Shown: piece by piece, positions 43,722-51,490 of the stretch | Numbering within the stretch: the stretch's first letter is position 1 | How the letters are laid out: each line of letters begins with the position of its first letter | Assembly (NCBI RefSeq): GCF_035994945.1 | Contig: NZ_CP108678.1 | Span: forward strand, 186,001 to 250,000 | DNA length: 64,000 bases | Reading direction: 5' to 3' | Source: Streptomyces sp. NBC_01216 | Lineage (GTDB): Bacteria; Actinomycetota; Actinomycetes; Streptomycetales; Streptomycetaceae | Position numbers and translations under genes: made by a program | Notes under the pieces: generated by a model | Seen by the model: only the letters and a program-made list of their open reading frames with translations | Database searches by the model: none | What the model was told of the DNA's origin: nothing

Positions 43722-44969
43722 ATGGACGAGCGGCAGCAGGAGCAGGCCAAGCTGATCGGCAAGCGAGTACGGACACTCCGGGGCAAACGGGGGCTAACCG
43801 TACGAGCGCTGGGCGGCCTGGCTGGCGTCTCGAACTCCTACCTGTCGATGATCGAGAGCGGTCAGCGGCTCTTGAAGGACCCCGCGTACATCAACGCGAT
43901 CGCCGACGCTTTGAGGGTCGCGCCGGCCGAACTGCTGGGACAGCCCTTCCTGCCGGTGGACCCCCACGCTACTCAGGCTCACGCTGCCATCCCGGAGCTA
44001 CGGCTCACGCTGATGGGTATGACGTTGGGCAGTCCGCCTGACCGCCCGGCGCCCGAGGAGCCCCTGACGCGTCTGGCGGCGCGGGTGCGGCAGGCGAACC
44101 GGCTCTATCACGCCGCAGAGTACGGGGCCTTGGCGGTCAAGCTCCCGGCGCTGCTGTCGGACCTCCAGGCGGCGGCCGCGGCGAGGGAGGGACGTACGCG
44201 GCTACGGGTGCTGCGGCTGCTCGCCGATGCCTACCACCCCGCGTGCACCCTGATGCTCAAGTCGCTCGGTTACACCGATTTGGCCTTCATCGCGGTCACC
44301 CGGGCCAGCGAGGCCATCGCCGAACTCGAGGACCCGGTCTACACCGCCCTGAGCGGCTTCTTCGCCACGCACATCCTTATGGCGGCCGGGAGCCCGCAGC
44401 AGGCCTTGTCCAAGGCAACCGCCACGGTGAACCTGCTGGAGCAACACCTCGCCCTGCCCCATGCCGAGGCCCTGCTCGGTGAGCTTCACCTGATTTCTGC
44501 CACGAGCATCACCAGGGATCCGAGTAGGCCGGCGGGTGACCGCACTTCCGACGTCCGTTCCCACCTAGCAGAGGCGGCGCGCCTGGCAGACGGAATCGGA
44601 GAGACGCGCGCCTTTCATCTGAACTTCGGCCCAACAAACGTCAAGATCCACCGCGTCAGCCTCAACGTCGACCTCGGGCACCATGGCGACGCCGTCACGG
44701 CGGGTGCCGACGTGCACCCTGAAATCATCAGCGCCCCTGGTCGGCAGGCGGCCTACCATTCCGATCTGGGACGGGCCCTCGTCTACGTCCGCGGGCAGGA
44801 GTCGACTGCGGCCGAGCGGTTCCTCCGGGCGGAACTGATCGCCCCTCAGCGGGTTCACGCGGATGCGCTGATCGGCGACTCGGTCAGCCACCTTCTCGGA
44901 AAACGGCTTCCCGCCCATGTGCAGCGCGACCTGGCTGGGCTGGCTCACCGAATGGGCATCAGCAGATAG
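43722..44969 (+). CDS. XRE-type HTH regulator with helical repeat C-terminus
   Basis: 415 residues. HTH: KRVRTLRGKRGLTVRALGGLAGVSNSYLSMIESGQRLL, then AIADALRVAPAELLGQPFLPVD. The long C-terminal helical domain (LYHAAEYGALAVKLPALLSDL, LMLKSLGYTDLAFIAVTRAS) is TPR-like and may sense a ligand. Start ATG 43722 chosen over GTG 43695. Only 270 bases separate its end from the radical-SAM gene, and a palindrome at 45092 lies between. It is therefore a good candidate for control of that operon. Confidence 0.85.
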   Translation: MDERQQEQAKLIGKRVRTLRGKRGLTVRALGGLAGVSNSYLSMIESGQRLLKDPAYINAIADALRVAPAELLGQPFLPVDPHATQAHAAIPELRLTLMGMTLGSPPDRPAPEEPLTRLAARVRQANRLYHAAEYGALAVKLPALLSDLQAAAAAREGRTRLRVLRLLADAYHPACTLMLKSLGYTDLAFIAVTRASEAIAELEDPVYTALSGFFATHILMAAGSPQQALSKATATVNLLEQHLALPHAEALLGELHLISATSITRDPSRPAGDRTSDVRSHLAEAARLADGIGETRAFHLNFGPTNVKIHRVSLNVDLGHHGDAVTAGADVHPEIISAPGRQAAYHSDLGRALVYVRGQESTAAERFLRAELIAPQRVHADALIGDSVSHLLGKRLPAHVQRDLAGLAHRMGISR

Positions 44970-45091
44970 CGATCAAGTAGTCCGCGCGGCCGCGCAGCGT
45001 CCGCGTGCCTTTCTCACCGATTCGACGCGGGTAGTGGAACGGCGTCCTTGTACGCATGGCTGCACGATGTAGCCAGAGAGGCACTGAGTGT

Positions 45092-45103
45092 TCACAGCTG
45101 TGA
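45092..45103. promoter_or_regulatory. Perfect 12-bp palindrome, candidate operator
   Basis: TCACAGCTGTGA, with flanking G (45090) and C (45105) also matching across one mismatch. It lies 136 bases before the radical-SAM start, just upstream of the structured leader, and after two HTH regulator genes. A symmetrical site suits a dimeric XRE-type protein. The regulator-site link is inference. Confidence 0.5.
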
Positions 45104-45122
45104 GCAAACAGGGGGGTGTCTC

Positions 45123-45225
45123 CGCCTACGGTCTGGCACCGGCTTCACGGGAGGGTTCTCCGCGTGAAGCCGGGACGCACGACTCCGACGGGCGCCGGCT
45201 TTTCCGGTGCCCTGCTCCGTAGGCG
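45123..45225 (+). ncRNA. Three-stem leader RNA, candidate riboswitch or attenuator
   Basis: Three stems form a closed three-way junction. P1: CGCCTACGG (45123-45131) with CCGTAGGCG (45217-45225), 9 bp perfect. P2: CCGGCTTCACG (45139-45149) with CGTGAAGCCGG (45163-45173), 11 bp perfect. P3: GGGCGCCGG (45190-45198) with CCGGTGCCC (45204-45212), 9 bp with one G-U. Joining strands are 7, 16 and 4 bases. P1 ends directly against the ribosome site (GAGAGAGGGAAG, 45225-45236), so folding could gate translation of the radical-SAM gene at 45240. I do not recognise a known riboswitch class in it. Confidence 0.6.
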
Positions 45226-45239
45226 AGAGAGGGAAGCCG

Positions 45240-46304
45240 ATGCTCGAATCCGTCCGCCACCTGGAAGAGGTGGCCCGCGAGTGGAAGATCAACCCCGAGG
45301 ACGTGCTGCTCATCGCGCTGAACAGCTGCGGGGCGCGTTCGCCGCTGGACAAGCCGCGGATGCGGTTCCAGCTGGCGCTGGACTCGCGGCCGGCCGACCC
45401 GTCCTACCTGATCCTCTCGCTGGGCCGCGAGGACTCGCCGTTCGAGATCGACGAGCGCGAGCTGCGGCTGCACGGTGAGCGGGTCGGCACGGTCAGCGGC
45501 ATCGAGGACGATGACGCCGTGCTGGGCTACTGGCGCAACGGCACCAAGATGCTCACCCTGAACTCCAACCAGCGGTCCCAGTGCGTCGGGTGCACGTTCT
45601 GCCCGAACACCCTGGAGGGCGCGTCGGACCCGGCGATCCGCGAACTCGACCTGCCCGGCTACTTCGCCACCCTCGCGGCGAACTCCGGGATGCCGGACCT
45701 GTCGGGGGTCGAGACCGTGACGGTGTGCACCGGGTGCTTCCTGTACGAGCACCTGGCCTTGGAGCACCTGGAGGGCGTGCGCGCCGCGATGCGCAGCACC
45801 GGCTGCGAGGGGACGCTGCACTTCCTGTCGTCGGTGCTCACCAGCGAGGCGGGCCTGGACCGGGCCGCCGGGCTCGGGCCCTTCCACCTGACGCTGACGG
45901 TGGAGTGCTTCACCAACCGGGCGAGCATCCTCAAGCAGTCCAAGGCCGCGCTGACGGTGGACCAGATGGTCGCCACGCTCGGGGCGGCGAAGGAGCGGGG
46001 CATCACCACGGACTTCACCTACATCGTGGGTCTGGACCCGATCGAGGAGGCCGTGGAGAACCTGAGGCGGCTGGTGCCGGTGACGACGACGTTCCCGCGG
46101 TTCCAGACGTTCCAGGCGCACAACCCTTTCATGGACGTCTACCGGGCGCCGGGGTCGGACACGATCGAGTGGAACCTGGCCATGCGCCGCGCGGTCGAGG
46201 AGCTGTTCGCGGAGACGGGGCTGCGGCCGCAGTGGTGGCAGAACTACCGCTCGCCGTGGGCGTACACGTTCGCCGGGGGGCAGCTGACCGGGGCGCGGAT
46301 CTGA
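45240..46304 (+). CDS. Radical-SAM-like enzyme with unusual CX2CX2C motif
   Basis: 354 residues. The cluster-binding segment is SQCVGCTFCPNT, a CX2CX2C arrangement instead of the usual CX3CX2C; the GCTFC end matches radical-SAM sequences. Then ETVTVCTGCFLYEHL, GTLHFLSSVLTSE, FHLTLTVECFTNR and GITTDFTYIVGLDP, the alternating strands of the radical-SAM barrel, with a C-terminal FQTFQAHNPFM. It probably cleaves SAM to a 5'-deoxyadenosyl radical. First gene of a seven-gene operon under the structured leader. Overlaps the next gene by one base. Reaction unknown. Confidence 0.78.
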   Translation: MLESVRHLEEVAREWKINPEDVLLIALNSCGARSPLDKPRMRFQLALDSRPADPSYLILSLGREDSPFEIDERELRLHGERVGTVSGIEDDDAVLGYWRNGTKMLTLNSNQRSQCVGCTFCPNTLEGASDPAIRELDLPGYFATLAANSGMPDLSGVETVTVCTGCFLYEHLALEHLEGVRAAMRSTGCEGTLHFLSSVLTSEAGLDRAAGLGPFHLTLTVECFTNRASILKQSKAALTVDQMVATLGAAKERGITTDFTYIVGLDPIEEAVENLRRLVPVTTTFPRFQTFQAHNPFMDVYRAPGSDTIEWNLAMRRAVEELFAETGLRPQWWQNYRSPWAYTFAGGQLTGARI

Positions 46305-47467
46305 TGGCCGGCCGGGACGGCGCGGCCGTGTCGGTGGTGCGGGCGGTGCGGGTGTGGCCGGTGGTCGGGCAGCCGGCCGGTCTGCCGGAGGGGTTACCGG
46401 ATGCGGTGGCCGCGGTGGCGGTCGCGCCGGCGGGTCCGTCGTGGGCGGAGCACCGGACCCGGTTCGCGGTCGAGGTGGTCGGGGACGGGGTCTCGGGCTG
46501 GCACGCGCCGGTCGGGGAGGGCGTGGCGCGGCTCGTCGTGGACTCGCTCGCCGACGGGCTGGTCGGGCACGATGCGGCGGCGCCGCGCAAGCTCGGCTAC
46601 CGGCCGCGGACCAGCAGGCACCAGCAGGGGGCGCACGTCCGGCAGGCCGTGTCGGCGGTCGAGCTGGCGTGCTGGGATCTGGCGTCGCGGGCTTCGGGCC
46701 GGTCGGTGCCGGAGCTGCTGGGCGGCACGGTGCGGGAGCGGGTGCCGGTGTACGCGTCCGCGCTCGGGCTGGATCCGGCCCGGCCGGAGGCGGTGAAGGC
46801 GGCGGAGTGGATCGCCGGGCAGGGGTTCTGGGGGCAGAAGTGGCCTCTCACCAAGGAGCTGCTGCGCCAGGGCCCGCGGGCTGTCGCCCGGGTGCTGGGG
46901 GCGCTGCGGGAGGCGGCGGGCGAGGGCAGGTTCATGGTCGACGGGCTGCGCCGGTGCCGGCTGGACGAGGCGCTCGCCCTGCTGCCGGTGCTGGCCGACC
47001 TGGAGGTCGCGTTCGCCGAGGAGCTGCTGGAGCCGGGCGGCTTCGCCTGGGGCCGGGTGCGGGCGGCCGGGGCCGGGGTGCCGATGGCGGCCGGGGAGCA
47101 CGCGGTCGACGAGCACGAGCAGATGCGGCTGTTGACCGGCGGGTCGGTGGACGTGTGGCAGACCGACCCGGGCTGGTCGGGCGGGCTGGCCCGCTCCCTG
47201 CACACCACGGAGGTCGCCGCGGACCTGGGCATGGCGACGTTCCCGCACGGCGACCGGCTGTGGGCGGCGCTCGCGCTGGCCGGCGCGTGCTGCCGGGACA
47301 AGGTCCCGGCGGTGGAGTGGCACCTGACGCTGGAGCCGCTGCGGCAGCAGGTGTTCACCGAACCCACCGAGGTGCAGGCGGGGATGCTGCCGTCCGGGCC
47401 CGGCGCCGGGCTCGCCCCGCTGCCGGTCACCTCCTCGCCGCTCCCGGCGTGGGGGATCGGGTCATGA
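46304..47467 (+). CDS. Enolase-superfamily protein
   Basis: 387 residues. N-terminal capping domain then barrel: VSAVELACWDLASR (the AiDxALwDl-like segment), GFWGQKWPLTK (catalytic Lys region), FMVDGLRRC (first metal Asp; the usual DAN is DGL), FAEELLEPG (metal Glu), MAAGEHAVDE (metal Glu) and WQTDPGWSGGL. These are mandelate-racemase/muconate-cycloisomerase-like positions. It abstracts a proton next to a carboxylate. Codon 31 is TTA (46394-46396), so the operon may need bldA tRNA. Stop overlaps the HAD gene start. Confidence 0.82.
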   Translation: MAGRDGAAVSVVRAVRVWPVVGQPAGLPEGLPDAVAAVAVAPAGPSWAEHRTRFAVEVVGDGVSGWHAPVGEGVARLVVDSLADGLVGHDAAAPRKLGYRPRTSRHQQGAHVRQAVSAVELACWDLASRASGRSVPELLGGTVRERVPVYASALGLDPARPEAVKAAEWIAGQGFWGQKWPLTKELLRQGPRAVARVLGALREAAGEGRFMVDGLRRCRLDEALALLPVLADLEVAFAEELLEPGGFAWGRVRAAGAGVPMAAGEHAVDEHEQMRLLTGGSVDVWQTDPGWSGGLARSLHTTEVAADLGMATFPHGDRLWAALALAGACCRDKVPAVEWHLTLEPLRQQVFTEPTEVQAGMLPSGPGAGLAPLPVTSSPLPAWGIGS

Positions 47468-48171
47468 GCGACCGGACGTGGTCCGGGGTGCGGGCGGTCT
47501 GCTTCGACATGGGCGGCACGCTGGTGCGCCCGGAGCCGGTGGCGACGACCGGCCAGGTCGCCGAGGTCCTCGGCATCTCCCTGGAGCAGGCCCGTGCCTT
47601 CATGGGCAGGAGCGCCAAGCGGCGCCTGGTCTCTCCGCAGGGCCTCGCCCAGGAGATCGCGGCCGACTTCGGGCGGCCCGCGCTCGCCGGCGCGCTCACC
47701 GAGGTGCTGGAGCGGGCCCGGCGCCGGGCCGAGGACCCGCAGCTGTACCTGGACGTGCCGGACACCCTGGCCGCGCTGCGCGCGCGGGGCTTCGCGCTGT
47801 ACGCGATGACCAACGCGCTCGGCTCCTCGGTTCCCGAGCAGGAACCCGTCGTGTTCCGCGAGCTGCTGGACGGCGTCTTCTACTCGGCGCGCACGGGCGC
47901 GATCAAGCCGGAGCCGGAGGCCTTCGCGGCCGTCCAGCAGGCCAGCGGGCTGCGACCGCAGGAGCTGCTGCACGTCGGCGACTCGGTGAACGCCGACGTC
48001 CGCGGGGCCGCGGCGGCTGGCTGGCACACGGCCTGGGTGGACCGGTACCACACGACCGGCCCGCTGATGTCCGCCGCGCCCACGCTTCGCCTGCACTCCC
48101 TCAACACCCTCCTCTTGCTGTTGCCCGCCCGGGCGGCGGCGGAGGCGATCACATCGGAGGTGGCCGGCTGA
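47464..48171 (+). CDS. HAD-superfamily hydrolase
   Basis: 235 residues. Motif I VCFDMGGTLV keeps the nucleophile Asp but has Gly where phosphatases usually have the second Asp; motif II YAMTNA; motif III TGAIKPEPEAF; motif IV LHVGDSVNADVRGA. The D-x-G form occurs in several HAD phosphatase groups, so activity is possible. The cap is a helical C1 type. It may remove phosphate from a pathway intermediate. ATGA overlap with the enolase-like gene and one-base overlap with the next. Confidence 0.88.
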   Translation: MSDRTWSGVRAVCFDMGGTLVRPEPVATTGQVAEVLGISLEQARAFMGRSAKRRLVSPQGLAQEIAADFGRPALAGALTEVLERARRRAEDPQLYLDVPDTLAALRARGFALYAMTNALGSSVPEQEPVVFRELLDGVFYSARTGAIKPEPEAFAAVQQASGLRPQELLHVGDSVNADVRGAAAAGWHTAWVDRYHTTGPLMSAAPTLRLHSLNTLLLLLPARAAAEAITSEVAG

Positions 48172-49334
48172 TGGAGCCGTCCCGTACGTCCCGCCCGGCA
48201 ACACCCCCTGTCCACGACCCGCTGACCGCGTCCGTGCCGCTGTTCGACCCCAGTCGGCTGCCGCTGCGCACCTGGTGCGAGGGCAGCCGGGAGGACGCGG
48301 TCACCGGCCTGGTCGCCTTCCCGGACTTCCACAGCCACATCCCGCGCTGCCTGGCCGCCGCCCTGGAGGCGGGGCGGCTGGTGGCACTGGCGATCGGGGA
48401 CGTCGACGGGCTGAAGGACCACGTGGAGCGCACGAACTCCACCAACCCGACCTCCTATGGGCACCTGGCCGGCAACGAGGTCATGGCGACCGTGGGGGCC
48501 ACGACCCGTGAGTGGTTCCGTGAGCAGCCCTTCGACTCCGGCTGCGCGGCGACGTTCGGCGGCGACGAGGTGATCCTCGCCGCGGTCGTGGATGAAGCCG
48601 CCCAGTTCCACCAGGCCCTCGGGATACTGCGGGACCGGCTCGGCGCCGCGCTGCCGGTGACGGTCTCCTTCGGCCTGATGTTCGTCACCGCCGGGGACCT
48701 GCCCAACGAACGGGAGAGGGGGTGGAAGCACGCCTTCACCGACAGCCTGCTCGCGGCGGTGGACCGGACGCTGTTCACGCACAAGGCGGCGCGGCGCGCC
48801 GGAGGCGGCCAGGGCGGCATCATCGCCGTCACCCGCCCGCCCCAGCTCCCCGAGCCCGACGCGGCGGGCCCGGACCCGATGGTCCTGCTCCCGCTGCCGG
48901 CCGCCTCCGACACCGCGCATGTGGTGGCCCGGCCGGAGCGGATCGGCGGCCGGGACTTCCTGCTGCTGCCCTGCCGCGGACCGGTCGGCCAGCGCGGCGC
49001 CCAGCTGCGCGTCACCTTCCCCACCGGCAGTTCCAGGACCGTCGTGGCGTACGCGCTGCGCGGGCAGGCCGCGGTGCCGTACGCGGCCGTCACGGACGGC
49101 GTGACCGGCGTGCCGCTGACGGTGCAGGGCGTGCGGGACCGCACCCCGCGCAGCGTGCCCGAGGATCTGGCCGCCGCCCTGGAGCGGGCCGGGCTGGACT
49201 GGGCGGCGGTGCCCGCCCACGAGCAGGCGCAGATCCTCCACCTGGTCACCGAGGCCGGCACCGCGGAGATCCGGGCCGGGCGGGTCACTGCCGCCGTGGA
49301 CGCGGCCGCCGCGCGGAAAGGAACGGCTCGGTGA
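48171..49334 (+). CDS. GGDEF-domain protein with novel C-terminal domain
   Basis: 387 residues. Residues ~45-210 form a GGDEF fold: TGLVAFPDFHSHI, LVALAIGDVDGLKDHV (first metal Asp, Lys), SYGHLAGNEVM, CAATFGGDEVILAAVV (GGDEV signature) and LPVTVSFGLMFV, with AAVDRTLFTHKAARRAG. Nucleotide-binding and metal residues look intact. There are no sensory or membrane domains. The C-terminal ~170 residues (GGRDFLLLPCRGPVGQRG, PEDLAAALERAGLDW) are not recognised. In a metabolic operon it may make or modify a nucleotide as a product or signal; this is unusual. Confidence 0.75.
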   Translation: MEPSRTSRPATPPVHDPLTASVPLFDPSRLPLRTWCEGSREDAVTGLVAFPDFHSHIPRCLAAALEAGRLVALAIGDVDGLKDHVERTNSTNPTSYGHLAGNEVMATVGATTREWFREQPFDSGCAATFGGDEVILAAVVDEAAQFHQALGILRDRLGAALPVTVSFGLMFVTAGDLPNERERGWKHAFTDSLLAAVDRTLFTHKAARRAGGGQGGIIAVTRPPQLPEPDAAGPDPMVLLPLPAASDTAHVVARPERIGGRDFLLLPCRGPVGQRGAQLRVTFPTGSSRTVVAYALRGQAAVPYAAVTDGVTGVPLTVQGVRDRTPRSVPEDLAAALERAGLDWAAVPAHEQAQILHLVTEAGTAEIRAGRVTAAVDAAAARKGTAR

Positions 49335-51490
49335 GCGAGACCGTCATGGCTCCCGGGCCCGCTGTTGCGGCGGGCCCGGGGGACTTCCCCGACTGGAGCC
49401 AGGCCGCAGCCCACGCCGCGGCGCGCGTGCCGGACGCGGCCGTCACGGCCGCGTGGCGGGCGCTGAACTACCTGTGCGCCGCGCAGCTGTACCTGAACGA
49501 CAACGTGCTGCCCGCCCGGCCGCTGCGGGTGGAGGACGTGAAGGAGGCGCCGAGCGGACACTGGGGGGTGTGCCCGCCGGTGAACTTCATGCTCGCGCAC
49601 CTGGGGCCGCTCACCGCATGGCGTCCCCCGGGCAGCGAGGTCCTCGTCGTCCACGGCGCCGGGCACGCCGGCCCGTCGGCGCTCGCCCACGCCTACCTGA
49701 CGAAGACCCTCACCCTGACCGGCAGCGGACCGGGCTGGTCGGCGGCCGACATGTGCGCGCTGGCCGCGGGCTTCCCGCACACCCGCTCCTACGGCGGGGA
49801 GATCACCCCGCTCATCCCCGGCGTGCGCTACACCGGCGGCCAGCTCGGGCCGGCGCTCGCCGTCGCGCAGGGCATGGTCCTGGACGCCCCGCACCGCCTG
49901 GTGGTCGCGCTGCTCGGCGACGGGGAGCTGGAGACCGGCGCCGCCGCGGCGGCCTGGACGGCCCGGCGGGCGCTGCTCGGGTCCGGCCTGCACGGCGCGG
50001 TGCTGCCCGTCGTGCTCGCCAACGGCCTGCGGATGGGCGGCCCCTCCCTCTTGGCCGGGCTCGACGAGGACGAGCTACGCGCGTACTTCACCGGCCTGGG
50101 ATACGAGCCGTTCCTCCACGACGGCTCCGACACGGCCGGCTTCCGGACGGTCCTGGCCGAGGTGTTCGCCCGGCTGCGCCCGCTCGGGATCGCCCGCCCC
50201 CAGCCGGTGCTCGTCCTGACCATGCCCAAGGGCGCGACCGGGCCCGAGGAGGTCGCCGGCCGCCGGATCGCCGGAACCCCGGCCGTCCACAAGACCCCGC
50301 TGAAGGACCCCGCCCACAACGGGGAGGAGTTCGACGCGCTCGCCGCTTGGCTGGCCTCGTACGAGCCCGCCGCGCTGTTCACCGACCGGGGACTGCCGTC
50401 CGACCTCGTACGGCAGGCACTGCCGCACCCGCCGCCCCGGCCCCGCCCGGCCCCGCCGGTGGCCCCGCTCGCCGTCCGCGGCACGGAGGCGTGGCCACTG
50501 CTCAGCGCAGTGATCCGCGAACGCGCCGCCGCCGGCGCCTTCCGCCTGTTCAGCCCGGACGAGGCCGCCTCCAACCGGCTGCACCTGGCCGACGGACCCG
50601 ACGGCGGGATGCCGGAATGGGCGAGCGAGATCCTCAACGAGGAGATCTGCCACGCCTGGCTGCAGGGCTACACCGAGACCGGCCGCGACGCGCTGCTGGC
50701 CACGTACGAGGCGTTCGCCGCGGTCAACACCAGCCTGCTCGTCCAGCACCTCAAGCACCGCAGCGCGCGGACCGCGACCGGCGCCGGCGGGCTGGCGAAC
50801 ATCAACTACCTGATCACCTCGCTGGGCTGGCGCAACACCTACACCCACCAGAACCCCGGGCTCGTCTCCGCGATGCTGGAGACCGAGAACCCCACCGTGC
50901 ACGTCTACACCCCGGCCGACGCCACCCGCGCGGCCGCCGTTCTCGCGGTCATGCTCGCCGGCCGGGACCGGGCGAACTTCCTGCTCGCCGACAAGCACCA
51001 CACGCTCACCTTCCCCCCGGACACCTTCCGCGAGGAGCTGACCGTCGGCGCCGCAATCTGGCCGCACCAGAGCACCCCCGGCTCCGGAAGCCCGGACATC
51101 GTCCTGGCCTCCGCCGGGGACGTCGCGGCCCGTGAGCTGTCCCGCGCGGCCGGACGGCTTGCCGATGCCCGCCCGGATGCCCGCATCCGCTACGTGCACG
51201 TCAACGACCTCACCGTTCTCGGGCACCCGGACACCTGGCCCGCCGCACTGCCCGACGCCGCGTTCGACCGCCTGTTCCCGACCGGCGCCCCGGTGCTGCT
51301 GGCCACTGTCACGCAGGCCCCGGCCGTACGAGCCCTGCTGGCCGGCCGCGGCGAAGCCGCTCGCGTCCGCGTGGTCGGCTACCGCGACCCCGGCCGCCCT
51401 CTGCCCTCCGCCGACCTGCTGGAGCACTGCGGCATGTCCGCCGCCGCGCTCACCGCCCAGGCGCTCTCGATGCTCAAGGAGCCGCGATGA
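49331..51490 (+). CDS. Phosphoketolase-like thiamine-diphosphate enzyme
   Basis: 719 residues (typical phosphoketolase ~800). Conserved: SGHWGVCPPVNF and GAGHAGPSALA (two active-site His), LLGDGELETGAAAA (ThDP motif), PAVHKTPLKD, FSPDEAASNRL, TYEAFAAVNTSLL (Glu) and YTHQNPGLVSAM (His). The segment that in phosphoketolase reads PSHFAPETPGSIHEGG is here GEITPLIPGVRYTGG, so one expected active-site His is Glu and the IHE part is altered. C-C bond cleavage by ThDP is likely, but substrate and acceptor may differ. GTGA overlap with the GGDEF gene. Confidence 0.85.
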   Translation: MSETVMAPGPAVAAGPGDFPDWSQAAAHAAARVPDAAVTAAWRALNYLCAAQLYLNDNVLPARPLRVEDVKEAPSGHWGVCPPVNFMLAHLGPLTAWRPPGSEVLVVHGAGHAGPSALAHAYLTKTLTLTGSGPGWSAADMCALAAGFPHTRSYGGEITPLIPGVRYTGGQLGPALAVAQGMVLDAPHRLVVALLGDGELETGAAAAAWTARRALLGSGLHGAVLPVVLANGLRMGGPSLLAGLDEDELRAYFTGLGYEPFLHDGSDTAGFRTVLAEVFARLRPLGIARPQPVLVLTMPKGATGPEEVAGRRIAGTPAVHKTPLKDPAHNGEEFDALAAWLASYEPAALFTDRGLPSDLVRQALPHPPPRPRPAPPVAPLAVRGTEAWPLLSAVIRERAAAGAFRLFSPDEAASNRLHLADGPDGGMPEWASEILNEEICHAWLQGYTETGRDALLATYEAFAAVNTSLLVQHLKHRSARTATGAGGLANINYLITSLGWRNTYTHQNPGLVSAMLETENPTVHVYTPADATRAAAVLAVMLAGRDRANFLLADKHHTLTFPPDTFREELTVGAAIWPHQSTPGSGSPDIVLASAGDVAARELSRAAGRLADARPDARIRYVHVNDLTVLGHPDTWPAALPDAAFDRLFPTGAPVLLATVTQAPAVRALLAGRGEAARVRVVGYRDPGRPLPSADLLEHCGMSAAALTAQALSMLKEPR

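Noticed and set aside
45123..45225. Known riboswitch (SAM, cobalamin, TPP, c-di-GMP types)
   Set aside because: None of the conserved core strings I remember for these classes is present; kept as an unassigned leader.
46354..48171. 605-codon frame through the enolase gene into the HAD gene
   Set aside because: Gly/Arg/Ala-rich shadow until 47464; only the HAD part is real.
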